Below, piece by piece: positions 8,074 to 16,122 of a stretch of 64,000 nt of DNA. A program made the translations under genes and the position numbers. The DNA lies in NCBI RefSeq assembly GCF_040256645.1, contig NZ_CP158281.1, positions 868,001 through 932,000 on the forward strand. Reading direction: 5' to 3'. The notes under the pieces were generated by a model. The model ran no database searches and was not told the DNA's origin. It saw only the letters and a list, made by a program, of their open reading frames with translations. Each line of letters starts with the position of its first letter. Position 1 is the stretch's first letter. This DNA is from Brevibacterium sp. CBA3109. GTDB taxonomy: Bacteria > Actinomycetota > Actinomycetes > Actinomycetales > Brevibacteriaceae.

Positions 8074-8526
8074 TTACGTGTTTCGGACGAGTTCCATCTC
8101 GACAAAATCATAGGTGCCGCCATTGGTCATCTGGGCATAGTCACGAATCTTGACGAAGCCCACTGCTTGGTAGGCCTTGATGGCGCGCATATTGAATGAG
8201 GCAACACTAAGCACCATGCGCCCTCGATATTCATGGTCGTCCAACCAAGTCAGGCAGGAGTTCACGAAGCCGTGTCCCCAACCGTTCCCCGTCAGGCTCG
8301 GGTGCAGGCCAAGACTCAATTCGAAAGCGGTGCCCTCAAGGATGGGATGGGCGCAAAAGAATCCCACCAGATCCCCGTGACAATGGATCTGCTGGAACAC
8401 TTCGGGCCACAAGGTCGGTGTGACGAACTCGTGGTAGTCGTCTGGATCCGCTGTGGCGTCGTAGAAGTCAAAGGGGTGAGGGTATTTCCACGTATCGGCA
8501 ATCTCGTGACTTGATCGAATTGTCAT
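8074..8526 (-). CDS. GNAT family N-acetyltransferase
   Basis: About 150 residues from the ATG at 8526 (MTIRSSHEIADTWKYPHPF). It has a RimJ/RimL-like N-terminus followed by LSLGLHPSLTGNGWGHGFVN, which forms the acetyl-CoA-binding beta4/alpha3 unit, and a C-terminal NMRAIKAYQAVGFVK motif. The reading frame extends 50 codons further upstream, but that part shows no family similarity, so the shorter form is preferred. The substrate is unknown. It is oriented away from the next GNAT gene (8731). Confidence 0.75.
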   Translation of the reverse strand: MTIRSSHEIADTWKYPHPFDFYDATADPDDYHEFVTPTLWPEVFQQIHCHGDLVGFFCAHPILEGTAFELSLGLHPSLTGNGWGHGFVNSCLTWLDDHEYRGRMVLSVASFNMRAIKAYQAVGFVKIRDYAQMTNGGTYDFVEMELVRNT

Positions 8527-8730
8527 TGCGGAGAAAATTAAGCTCGATGCCCACTCCTCACTGCCACCGGCGAGGGAACGGTTTGAGTTTGGCATATCGC
8601 CATTTTGGCACGTCCAAGCAACGGAAGACGCGAGCGTTCGCCCCAGAGCTGCTAGAAAGTTTCGGTAGCAGACCACGATTTACCGATGGAACTCATGTGG
8701 ATAGTCTCGGCTCTGTAGGAGAATTGATAG

Positions 8731-9174
8731 ATGACGATTTCGACCCGCGCTGCCACATACGAAGATGAAGCTTGGCTGTTCCAGCTCCACGAAGATACTC
8801 ATAAAGAATTGGTAGAAGCTGCTTATGGCCCTTGGCTGGTTGCACAACAGCAAGAGTTCTTCGGCCCACTTATCGAGGGCCATGATGTGTTCATACTTGT
8901 ATCGGAGGGCGCCGACGTTGGCGCACTCTATCTGGGAAGGCGCGAGGAAGACACCTGGTTAGAGCTGATTGAAGTTACCCCGGCTCGACAAGGTCAAGGC
9001 ATCGGTGCCGCCGCTCTCACCTGGGTAGTGGAACAGTCTGCAAAAGCTGACCGTGGGGTGCGGCTCCAGGTCCACAAAGTCAATGCCAGAGCGAAGCGGC
9101 TATACGAACGCGAAGGCTTCGCAGAAGTCGGGGAAACAGAAACTCACCACCTTCTTCGGCATCCATGCCACTAG
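8731..9174 (+). CDS. GNAT family N-acetyltransferase
   Basis: A 147-residue acetyltransferase with the family order: MTISTRAATYEDEAWLFQLH at the N-terminus, the acetyl-CoA motif IEVTPARQGQGIGAAALTWV, and the C-terminal NARAKRLYEREGFAEVGE. A TAGGAG ribosome binding site lies about 9 bases before the ATG. Together with the divergent GNAT gene upstream and the methyltransferase downstream it forms a set of single-gene modification enzymes. The substrate (small molecule, drug or protein N-terminus) cannot be told. Confidence 0.85.
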   Translation: MTISTRAATYEDEAWLFQLHEDTHKELVEAAYGPWLVAQQQEFFGPLIEGHDVFILVSEGADVGALYLGRREEDTWLELIEVTPARQGQGIGAAALTWVVEQSAKADRGVRLQVHKVNARAKRLYEREGFAEVGETETHHLLRHPCH

Positions 9175-9388
9175 CGTTTGCGCCCTTTAAACCGAACGCG
9201 CAGTGTTGGTCTGACCTGTCTCGACACCGGTGTCACATGATCCAATATGACGCGTCAGGGCCACGGATGACGGAGGCAAGAGCAGCAACGCGAATTCACT
9301 CTGTCAAAACGCCGCCGATCGCCGCTTCGGCCCCACCAGGTGAACAGCAAAGCCGACCATTTGCCCTATCGCTTGGCCTACTGTTGGT

Positions 9389-10093
9389 TCAGTGTCGCCG
9401 GGCGATAATGAGTCCATCCCATCCCTTTTCGCCTACTGTCTGGAGAGCCGTGCCGTCCAGCTCAGGATGGGCTGCAATGTCCTCAGCTACCCTACGTACC
9501 CCTTGAACTCTCGGGTCGGCACTTGCGGCCTCCGCTACGGCCCCGTCACGAACAACGTTGTCGATGACGATGATTGCACCGGGACATGTGAGCCTGAGGG
9601 CTGCTGCGAGGTAGGCGGGGTTGTTCGGCTTGTCGGCATCGATGAATACGAAGTCGAACGCCTCGGTAGCATCGTTGATCAGCCGCTCTGCCGATTCCGT
9701 TGCCGGTCCGATAATCGTCTCGATTCGATGAGCAACGCCAGCGGCAAGAAAATTCTCCTCGGCGATTGCAGCATTCTCAGGTTCAAGTTCGAGCGTGACG
9801 ACTTGTCCCTGTTCGCCGACTGCTCGTGCGAGCCAGATCGTCGAGTAGCCTGCCAGCGTGCCGAATTCGAGTACTCGCCGAGCACCAGAAATCTGGGCCA
9901 GCAGCTTCAAGAACGCGCCTTGGTTGGCGGCGACCTCGGCATTGGGCATCGTGGTCGCGAGGCCTGCATTACGGGCCGCAACGAGAGCACCGTCTTCTTG
10001 CAGAAGAGTCGAAGCGAAGTATTCGTCGACCGCGCGCCAATCGACAGTCGATTCGTAACGGTTAACCGGCACAGATGATTCGAATTCGTTCAT
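9389..10093 (-). CDS. SAM-dependent O-methyltransferase (CCoAOMT-like)
   Basis: A 234-residue class I methyltransferase. The SAM-binding motif I is RVLEFGTLAGYSTIWLAR, followed by VVTLELEPENAAIAEENF (motif II region) and FDFVFIDADKPNNPAYL, with the metal-binding DADK typical of cation-dependent O-methyltransferases. A further ATG lies six codons upstream. The start at 10093 is chosen because GGAAGAA precedes it at a suitable distance. The natural acceptor is unknown. A 215-base gap without a recognised gene separates it from the GNAT gene at 8731. Confidence 0.85.
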   Translation of the reverse strand: MNEFESSVPVNRYESTVDWRAVDEYFASTLLQEDGALVAARNAGLATTMPNAEVAANQGAFLKLLAQISGARRVLEFGTLAGYSTIWLARAVGEQGQVVTLELEPENAAIAEENFLAAGVAHRIETIIGPATESAERLINDATEAFDFVFIDADKPNNPAYLAAALRLTCPGAIIVIDNVVRDGAVAEAASADPRVQGVRRVAEDIAAHPELDGTALQTVGEKGWDGLIIARRH

Positions 10094-10450
10094 GCGTCCA
10101 TTCTTCCGCATTCATAACCACCGACCATAGCTGGTGCTCGTTGGTAGTTCCAGCTTGCGCGTAGAAAGTGAACGACCGCCACAGGGCGCTGAAAGAACAC
10201 CGCCATCTATCGCTAAAGCTCACAGAATCCGCAAAGCCCGGCCCACTCAGGCACGGTGTGATTTCCTCGTCAGTGAGACGTCTCGTATCCCTAGGGTTAA
10301 GAGACGTCTCACCAGCGGTTCTAACAACTCATGACCTGCTCTGAGGTTTGGTTTCCAGTTTCGGTTACTAGCTTTGCGGGTCCATCGTCGCTGGAGTGCT
10401 TTGGGTGCGAAGAAATAGAAGAGTAAGGAGAGGAAGCCCCCGAGCCCCTA
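10094..10450. other. Gene-free stretch holding a long palindrome
   Basis: No gene is recognisable in these 357 bases. The only clear structure is the 40-base palindrome at 10273-10312, described separately. Confidence 0.55.
10273..10312. repeat. 40-base palindrome centred on CCTAGG
   Basis: The left arm is GTGAGACGTCTCGTATCCCT and the right arm is AGGGTTAAGAGACGTCTCAC. The arms are reverse complements except at two positions. The core CCTAGGG and the flanking GTCTC/GAGAC elements are shared with the palindromes at 2734-2757 and 12195-12218. No T-run follows, which argues against a simple terminator. A recombinase or repressor site is more likely. It lies between two oppositely ending gene modules of the island. 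Confidence 0.6.
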
Positions 10451-11098
10451 CTACTTGGTGGCCGAACGTTGACGCGGCGTTAACAGATGCCAAAGGGCAC
10501 CTCCAGCAGACGCGACGAACCCGAGAACTCCAACGATCCGGGCAACTCCTTGACCGTCTTCGTCGAGACTGCCGTTAATCAGAAGGATGCCCACAACGGC
10601 TACAGCAATACCAATGAGCGCGGTTTTCTCGCCCGCGGTGAAGAGGAGCGGTTTGGCAGATTTCCTGTTGAACGTAATCCGCATCACCAGGCCTACCACC
10701 CATGTCACGGCGCCGGCGAGGACGATTATGGTGGCACCTGACCCGATTACGAGGGCCACAGTGTTTGCCCCCAGCCCCGATGCGAACAGAACAGCATAAC
10801 CTACGAGAAACGCAATCGTGCCCCACTTTAGAGGTACGTGGCCGGTATTCGAAACATGTATTATTCGCTCCATAACTGGATTATCCCATAAGAAGTCGAG
10901 CTCTTCGCATTTAGGAATGTAGGTGGGGCCTGAATTCCGTACCTCCAGTATTCCCCCTGGCGATGTAATGGACGAGATTGCAATATCCCAACGCACCGAT
11001 CCCTGCGGATGCTCAAGCCGTCCATTAGGCGCTTCGCTAGGAGCTATTCGACGTTTCCGGCCAGTGAAGTGCGTCATCAGCACATCCGCAACCACCAC
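10451..11098 (-). CDS. Hypothetical membrane protein with four predicted helices
   Basis: Up to 215 residues. The N-terminal ~90 residues are soluble and unrecognised. Four hydrophobic helices follow: WGTIAFLVGYAVLFASGLG, TVALVIGSGATIIVLAG with VTWVVGLVMRI, KTALIGIAVAVVGILLI, and VARIVGVLGFVASAGGALW. The start is uncertain: a GTG at 11098, an ATG at 11077, or an ATG at 10876 just before the helices. No family could be assigned. It is divergent from the lipoprotein gene at 11284, with which it might form a module. Confidence 0.5.
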   Translation of the reverse strand: MVVADVLMTHFTGRKRRIAPSEAPNGRLEHPQGSVRWDIAISSITSPGGILEVRNSGPTYIPKCEELDFLWDNPVMERIIHVSNTGHVPLKWGTIAFLVGYAVLFASGLGANTVALVIGSGATIIVLAGAVTWVVGLVMRITFNRKSAKPLLFTAGEKTALIGIAVAVVGILLINGSLDEDGQGVARIVGVLGFVASAGGALWHLLTPRQRSATK

Positions 11099-11283
11099 GC
11101 GAACCGAACGTACATAGAGTTAAGCGGTGATCTCGACTTCATCTGAAAATTGAGGATAGTCACTGCCAGTGATAGGGCATCAATCTTTCTGCGTTCTTAC
11201 CGTGGCACCGATGGTTTGGTTCTTCCTTGTCATCGCGTTCAATCAGCAAAGTTCCTCTTCGAATTTTAGGGTATCCTCAAGGT

Positions 11284-12084
11284 GTGAAAAGAATTCTTGG
11301 ACCAGCGCTGGTTGCGCCTGTGATTGCTCTTATTTTGACGGGCTGCGCAGCTTCTCCTTCGGATGATGAAGGCTCTACTGATGTACCAAGTCCAGTCGAA
11401 ACAGTCGCGGAGACAACGGAAGCACCACCGCCCCTGAGTCCAGGTCAGGACATTACGATTGAATGCCATGACTCGGAGAGCGAAGTCTTCAACAATTTCT
11501 CTACTCCAGAAGAGGCCTGGGATAGCCCGCGCGAAGAACGTGAATCATGCGGCGTGAGCTACAACTCTCAGGATGACCTCACGGACGATTCCTTCTTCAA
11601 TAAATACACGCTCACCGACAAAGAGCATGAGGCCGTTGAAACCGCTGGATACGATGAGATGAAGAGTGTAGACACTCTCTATTCGATTTGCGCTGAGGCG
11701 GACATGGGGGACCTCGAACAGTACCTGCCTTGGTCCTCTAGCCAGATTGATGAGGTAAACGGAGCACTTGTACTTTGCCCTGACCATCCCGATCGAAAGA
11801 CTGTGGTGGAGCGCATGGCTGAGGGACAAGAAGAGGAAGAGGCAAGAGACCGAGGCGAAATTTTCAACGACGGAACCTACAAGGTGGGCGATGACATTCA
11901 GCCGGGGACGTACGTTGCAGAGACTGATGACGCATTTGACGGATGCTATTGGGAACGGCTGGACTCGGCAGGCGAGATAATTGATAACAATTTCGTCAAT
12001 AGCGGGTTCCGGGTCGAAGTCACAATCAGTTCATCCGACTATTCGTTCTCCGCCGAGCACTGTGGCGAATGGAAGAAGCAGTAA
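11284..12084 (+). CDS. Secreted lipoprotein with a C-terminal beta domain
   Basis: The GTG at 11284 gives a 266-residue protein with a short basic start (VKRILG), a hydrophobic stretch and the lipobox LTGC at Cys21. This places it on the outer face of the membrane. A Ser/Glu/Pro-rich linker follows. The last ~70 residues (YKVGDDIQPGTYVA, then CYWERLDSAGEIIDNNFV, then CGEW) form a domain common at the C-terminus of actinobacterial extracellular proteins, with two conserved cysteines. Its function is unknown. Longer starts upstream would bury the signal peptide, so they are rejected. Confidence 0.75.
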   Translation: MKRILGPALVAPVIALILTGCAASPSDDEGSTDVPSPVETVAETTEAPPPLSPGQDITIECHDSESEVFNNFSTPEEAWDSPREERESCGVSYNSQDDLTDDSFFNKYTLTDKEHEAVETAGYDEMKSVDTLYSICAEADMGDLEQYLPWSSSQIDEVNGALVLCPDHPDRKTVVERMAEGQEEEEARDRGEIFNDGTYKVGDDIQPGTYVAETDDAFDGCYWERLDSAGEIIDNNFVNSGFRVEVTISSSDYSFSAEHCGEWKKQ

Positions 12085-12194
12085 AGACATCGATGCATCT
12101 ACTTGCGCTCGTAGTGTCCGAAACAACTTCCACTACCTAGCACTGGTACAAGGTATGGTGTCACCGATACTGGCTCCAAGCCGTCAGCGGAGTG

Positions 12195-12218
12195 TGTCAT
12201 GACCCTAGGGTTTTGAGA
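12195..12218. repeat. CCTAGG-centred palindrome upstream of the Pycsar operon
   Basis: GTCATGACCCT followed by AGGGTTTTGAGA is an imperfect palindrome with the same TNTCA-N2-ACCCTAGGGT core as the sites at 2734-2757 and 10273-10312. It lies about 100 bases before the Pycsar cyclase gene and after the lipoprotein gene, that is, at a module boundary. Confidence 0.5.
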
Positions 12219-12272
12219 GCAAAGTGGCCCTTCGCGAGTTTCCGCAATTTGCCACTACGTGTCAGAGGCCAC

Positions 12273-12281
12273 TGCTACAGT
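12273..12281 (+). promoter_or_regulatory. Possible extended -10 promoter of the Pycsar operon
   Basis: TGCTACAGT fits an extended -10 (TGn plus TACAGT). A start about 7 bases downstream would leave a leader of roughly 27 bases containing AGGAG before the ATG at 12315. No good -35 is visible at normal spacing. Confidence 0.35.
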
Positions 12282-12314
12282 CGGCTCCAAAGCGAATCTA
12301 CGCAGGAGCCCGTT

Positions 12315-13013
12315 ATGTACCCTGAAGTCGAGACGTCGGTGTTCGATATCTTGAATGAGCCTTGGAATATTACAAATGGGACTGTCGTGCCCGAAACTAG
12401 TGACATCGTTATGAAGAACGGTGGACGTGTAGTTGACGCAACATATTTGTATGCGGACCTGGCGGGCTCAAGTAGATTGGCCCATATCAAGCAGAACGAG
12501 GTTGCTGCGAAGATAATCCGGGCTTATATAAACACGGCAGTCCGCATACTTCGGCACAAGGGCGGCGAGATTCGCAGTTTTGACGGCGACAGGGTTATGG
12601 CCATCTTCATTGGGAAGAGCAAGAACAACGATGCAGTTCGGGCCGCGTTGGCTATCAATTGGGCAGTAGAATGTGTGATCGCCCCAGCAATAGAGAGGAG
12701 ATGGAGCGACATCGCCAAGAGCTACACGATTGGCCACGGCATCGGCATCGACACTGGCGAAGCGCTTATCGTTCGGGGCGGAGCTCGGGAAAACAACGAC
12801 CTTATTTCCATTGGTGATGCCCCTAATGATGCCGCGCATCTCAGTGACTATCGGTTGTGGCCAATCAACATCACCGAAGCTGTCTACGACGCTCTGATGG
12901 ATCCGCAGAAGCTTCTACCCGATGGTGGCAACTTTTGGCGCAGCTCAGACGGCAGGCAAGCGTTGGGTGGCTATGCTCCGCTTTATCACACGAACGCATG
13001 GTGGAAGATCTGA
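12315..13013 (+). CDS. pycC: Pycsar nucleotidyl cyclase (PycC-like)
   Basis: A 232-residue soluble class III nucleotidyl cyclase. In Pycsar defence such cyclases sense phage and make cCMP or cUMP. The catalytic domain spans nearly the whole protein: ATYLYADLAGSSRL with metal-binding Asp48, FDGDRVMAIFIG with Asp92, then GIGIDTGEALIVRGGARENN and IGDAPNDAAHLSDYR, which match the Pycsar cyclase pattern more than signalling adenylate cyclases. The ATG at 12315 is preferred because AGGAG lies 6 bases upstream and the preceding 41 in-frame codons cross a palindrome. The effector gene begins at the base after its stop. Base specificity (C or U) is not decided here. Confidence 0.82.
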   Translation: MYPEVETSVFDILNEPWNITNGTVVPETSDIVMKNGGRVVDATYLYADLAGSSRLAHIKQNEVAAKIIRAYINTAVRILRHKGGEIRSFDGDRVMAIFIGKSKNNDAVRAALAINWAVECVIAPAIERRWSDIAKSYTIGHGIGIDTGEALIVRGGARENNDLISIGDAPNDAAHLSDYRLWPINITEAVYDALMDPQKLLPDGGNFWRSSDGRQALGGYAPLYHTNAWWKI

Positions 13014-13508
13014 ATGCCAGACCCCATTGATACGGCTTGGAAGCTTCACTCTGCTCAAATGGAGTGGACTGGCAAAGTAGACGCAAAGGCTGGTTTCATT
13101 CTCACTCTTGACGCTGCCGCAATAACAACTTCTATAGCTTTATCTTCTGAGGGGATGGTGTTTCACGGAGTTAGCACTGGCCCGTTTCAGCTTCTCTATG
13201 ACCTATCAATTCTCCTATTTGTCACGGCAGCGGTCCTGGCCGCTTGGGCAGTAGCGCCTGCTCTTCGTCTCGGCAACCTTAAAGAGGAAGCGAAGAGCAA
13301 TTTCATCTATTTTGGCCATGCTCGATTTTGGGACCCCGATAATCTTGCAACAGCACTCGACGAGCATGATCCACTCTCAAGCGTGACGCGCCAGGTTGTC
13401 CGCATGTCTACGATCGCCTGGCGAAAGCACTGCCGCGTGGCATGGTCTACCTGGCTGACCGTAGCGGGAGTTATCGTAATCGCGCTGACCGGGTTCGTGT
13501 TGAGCTAA
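13014..13508 (+). CDS. pycTM: Pycsar membrane effector (PycTM-like, DUF5706)
   Basis: A 164-residue protein. It starts with a helix ending in KVDAKAGFILTLDAAAI, which matches the conserved lysine-alanine-rich start of the Pycsar TM effector domain. Two membrane helices lie at about residues 24-46 and 60-84 (LLYDLSILLFVTAAVLAAWA). A soluble part with FIYFGHARFWDP follows, and a last helix at 146-164. In known systems this protein binds the cyclic pyrimidine nucleotide and damages the inner membrane, halting infection. The ATG directly follows the stop of the cyclase gene, so the two are translationally coupled. Confidence 0.8.
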   Translation: MPDPIDTAWKLHSAQMEWTGKVDAKAGFILTLDAAAITTSIALSSEGMVFHGVSTGPFQLLYDLSILLFVTAAVLAAWAVAPALRLGNLKEEAKSNFIYFGHARFWDPDNLATALDEHDPLSSVTRQVVRMSTIAWRKHCRVAWSTWLTVAGVIVIALTGFVLS

Positions 13509-13574
13509 AGTTGCGGGTATTTGTGGGACCCCTGATGGGACGTAGTCTGCAGTTATATAAATCTCGTTGGCGAT

Positions 13575-13645
13575 GTGACGAGACTTGGTGGGTTGGCGTC
13601 TCTTATCCTGACTGTCTCAAAACCTATGCGTTACAAGACACTAGG
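13575..13645. repeat. Resolvase-site-like inverted repeats at the right edge of the island
   Basis: Two units are visible: GACGAGACTTGGTGGGTTGG with CGTCTCTTATC, and a 28-base element at 13613-13640 starting TGTCTCAAAACC and ending GTTACAAGACA. The second shares TGTCTCAAAA, TTAC and AGAC with 6837-6869 near the resolvase, including the following ACTAGG. It lies right after the Pycsar operon and before core genes. Confidence 0.5.
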
Positions 13646-13731
13646 TGCGAGCATAAACCGGATGCACGAAAAACTGCAGGGCCGCCACGAAGCGTTGTCA
13701 GTAGACCGCCACGCACCGGTGAAGCTCACAC

Positions 13732-14553
13732 TCAGGCGGAGCCGGTGACGTCCGGGCCCAGCGTCTCCCGCTGGTCGAGAGGGACCTCGAGGAGATCGTG
13801 GACTCCGCCCACGATCTCATTGGGACGGAAGGGGAAACGGCGCACATCCTCGGCGGTGGAGATCCCCGAGAGGACGAGCACCGTGTGCATACCCGCTTCC
13901 ATGCCCGCGATGATGTCGGTGTCCATCCGGTCGCCGATCATCGCGGTGGACATCGAGTGGGCGCCGATTTTGTTCAGTGCGGAGCGGAACATCATCGGAT
14001 TCGGTTTGCCCACGACATAGGGGTCACGGTTGGTGGCCTTGGTGATCAGCGCGGCAATGGCCCCAGTTGCCGGGAGAACGCCTTCGGGGCTGGGTCCGGT
14101 GGCATCAGGGTTGGTCACGATGAAGCGTGAACCGCCGTCGATGAGTCGGATCGCTTTTGTGATGGCCTCGAAGGAGTAGGAATGGGTCTCGCCGACGACG
14201 ACGAAGTCCGGGTCCTTCTCGGTCATGACGAATCCGGCCTCATGGATGGCCGTGGTCAGTCCCGCCTCGCCGACGACATAGGCGGTGCCGTGCTCGACCT
14301 GATTGGACAGGAAATCGGCGGTGGCCATGGCAGAGGTCCAGATGTGGGTCTCGGGAACCTCGAGACCATTCGAGCGCAGCCGTGCCGAGAGGTCCCGAGC
14401 AGTGTAGATCGAATTGTTCGTCAGCACGAGGTAGGGAATGTCTGCCTGTCGCCACTGTGCCAGGAGCTCGGCCGCGCCCGGTAAGGGATTGTTCTCCTTG
14501 ACCAGGACGCCGTCCATGTCGGTCAACCAGCATTCGATCGAATCGCGATCCAT
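13732..14553 (-). CDS. HAD-IIA family hydrolase (NagD-like sugar phosphatase)
   Basis: A 273-residue phosphatase. HAD motif I is LTDMDGVL with Asp12 and Asp14. Motif II is YLVLTNNS, and the C2 cap follows. The C-terminal GKPNPMMFRSAL and MIGDRMDTDIIAGMEAGM are motifs III and IV of the NagD/p-nitrophenylphosphatase group. The likely substrates are sugar or nucleotide phosphates. It reads divergently from the MaoC gene across a 207-base intergenic region. It is the first core-like gene to the right of the island, with normal high GC. Confidence 0.9.
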   Translation of the reverse strand: MDRDSIECWLTDMDGVLVKENNPLPGAAELLAQWRQADIPYLVLTNNSIYTARDLSARLRSNGLEVPETHIWTSAMATADFLSNQVEHGTAYVVGEAGLTTAIHEAGFVMTEKDPDFVVVGETHSYSFEAITKAIRLIDGGSRFIVTNPDATGPSPEGVLPATGAIAALITKATNRDPYVVGKPNPMMFRSALNKIGAHSMSTAMIGDRMDTDIIAGMEAGMHTVLVLSGISTAEDVRRFPFRPNEIVGGVHDLLEVPLDQRETLGPDVTGSA

Positions 14554-14760
14554 GTCTCTCCTGAAGATAGTCGTTGAGCCGATGCCACCAGCCTAGTCGG
14601 GTTTCGCAGCTTGCGGTTTCACTCGAACGAAACCGCCCTTGCCTCGAGGGATGGTCTCGGTAGTGTTCAGGTCCGTACCTGGACCCGGGGTGCCTGTCGT
14701 TGGGCTCCAGGCGATAAACTCACAACACGACAAGTGGTCAGTGACACAGAGGAGTGACGC

Positions 14761-15288
14761 ATGAGTGAGCAGAAGGTCATCGAACAACGAGGCCTGTGGT
14801 TGGACGAGATGGAAGTCGGGGCGATCTACAAGCACGCACCAGGACGGACCATCACCGAGGCGGACAACACCTGGTTCACCGCCGTGACCATGAATACGCA
14901 GGCCCTGCACCTCGACGCGGCCTTCGCAGCAACCGAGCCCTTCGGCCAGCGACTCGTCAACTCGATGTTCACCCTCTCCACCCTCATCGGACTCTCGGTC
15001 ACACAGCTGACTCAGGGCACGATCGTGGGCAACCTCGGCTTCTCCGAGGTCGCCTTCCCCGCCCCGCTCTTCCACGGCGACACCCTGTACGCCGAGACGA
15101 CGATCCTGGACAAACGAAACTCGAAGTCACGCCCCGGACAGGGCATCGTGACGCTTGAACACCGCGGCTACAACCAAGACGGAACTCTCGTCGCCAAAGC
15201 CGTGCGCCAGACCATGATGTTCGACTCCAGCCACGCCAGTCAGGCCGCCCGGCCAGCCGAGACCGCGCAGCCCGACTCCGGAAAGTGA
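14761..15288 (+). CDS. MaoC family dehydratase
   Basis: A 175-residue hot-dog-fold hydratase acting on acyl-CoA thioesters. GRTITEADNTWFTAVTMNTQ carries the usual ITEAD(N) segment, followed by HLDAAFAATEPFG, where family members have the catalytic Asp/His pair (HxD...FG). A GAGGAG ribosome binding site precedes the ATG. Its end overlaps or abuts the start of the CitE-like lyase gene, so the two probably work in the same acyl-CoA pathway, for example hydration of a mesaconyl- or methylbranched enoyl-CoA followed by C-C cleavage. The exact substrate is inferred only. Confidence 0.87.
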   Translation: MSEQKVIEQRGLWLDEMEVGAIYKHAPGRTITEADNTWFTAVTMNTQALHLDAAFAATEPFGQRLVNSMFTLSTLIGLSVTQLTQGTIVGNLGFSEVAFPAPLFHGDTLYAETTILDKRNSKSRPGQGIVTLEHRGYNQDGTLVAKAVRQTMMFDSSHASQAARPAETAQPDSGK

Positions 15289-15296
15289 GCACCACA

Positions 15297-16100
15297 ATGG
15301 CATTGGAATTCAAACCCGCCTGGCTCTTCGTCCCGGGCGACCGTCCGGACCGCTATGCGAAGGCCGCACAGCGTTCCGACATCGTCATCCTCGACCTCGA
15401 GGACGCGGTCAACGACGCCGACAAAGCCACCGCACGCGAAGCGATCATCGACTATCCGCTCGACCCCACCCGCACGGTGGTCCGCATCAATGCCCGGGAT
15501 TCAGAGCACCTCGGCGAAGATCTCGCGATGCTCGCCAAGACCGAGTACACGGCCGTCATGCTGCCGAAGGCCGAGCACGCCTCTGACCTCACGGTCCTTC
15601 GCGACTACCAGGTCATCGCACTGATCGAGACGGCCCTGGGCGCAGTCAACGTCGCCGAGATCGCCGCAGCACCCAACGCCTACGCACTGATGTGGGGTTC
15701 CGAAGACCTCATCGCCGACCTCGGCGGGGGATCGTCGCGGACCGCCGACGGAAGCTACCGCGACGTGGCCAAACACGTGCGCAGCTCGACCCTGTTGGCC
15801 GCCCGCGCACACGGCAAGTTCGCCCTCGACTCGATCTGGGCGAACATCCCCGACCTCGACGGACTGGGAGAGGAAGCCGAGGACGCCGTCCAGTCCGGCT
15901 TCAGCGGCAAGGTCTCCATCCACCCCAACCATGTTCCCGTCGTCCGCGACGCGTTCCGACCCAGCGAAGAGCAGCTGACCTGGGCGAAGGCCGTACTCGA
16001 TCTCGCGCAGAGTGAGAAGGGCGCCTTCGCCTACGACGGCAAGATGATCGACGCGCCCCTGCTCAAGCACGCCGAACTCATCGTCGCGCGAGACGTCTGA
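15297..16100 (+). CDS. HpcH/HpaI aldolase family CoA-ester lyase (CitE-like)
   Basis: A 267-residue TIM-barrel lyase of the CitE/malyl-CoA lyase group. The signatures are WLFVPGDRPDRYAKA near the start, VILDLEDAVNDADK, VRINARDSEH, MLPKAEHASDL and the metal/substrate segment ALIETALGAVN...LMWGSEDLIADLGG. It ends with SGKVSIHPNHVPVV, typical of the family. A GTG at 15285, overlapping the MaoC stop as GTGA, is an alternative start. The ATG at 15297 begins closer to where family members start. It is co-transcribed with the MaoC gene. Confidence 0.88.
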   Translation: MALEFKPAWLFVPGDRPDRYAKAAQRSDIVILDLEDAVNDADKATAREAIIDYPLDPTRTVVRINARDSEHLGEDLAMLAKTEYTAVMLPKAEHASDLTVLRDYQVIALIETALGAVNVAEIAAAPNAYALMWGSEDLIADLGGGSSRTADGSYRDVAKHVRSSTLLAARAHGKFALDSIWANIPDLDGLGEEAEDAVQSGFSGKVSIHPNHVPVVRDAFRPSEEQLTWAKAVLDLAQSEKGAFAYDGKMIDAPLLKHAELIVARDV

Positions 16101-16122
16101 GCGCAGTGGAGGAAGTGAGAAC

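Larger units (their letters stand above)
2336..13645. mobile_element. Accessory defence/resistance island with serine-resolvase features
   Basis: Compared with both flanks this stretch has lower GC, weaker codon bias, small unrelated genes in both orientations, a degraded and an intact resolvase, a gene truncated at a recombination junction, and repeated palindromes at the ends and between modules. The edges are placed at the resolvase remnant and at the last inverted repeat. No transposase, integrase or tRNA target was seen. The true borders need comparison with a strain lacking the island. Confidence 0.6.

Noticed and set aside
13509..13731. Possible tRNA attachment target at the right island edge
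   Set aside because: No cloverleaf or tRNA 3' end could be read on either strand, so a tRNA-integrated element is not supported.
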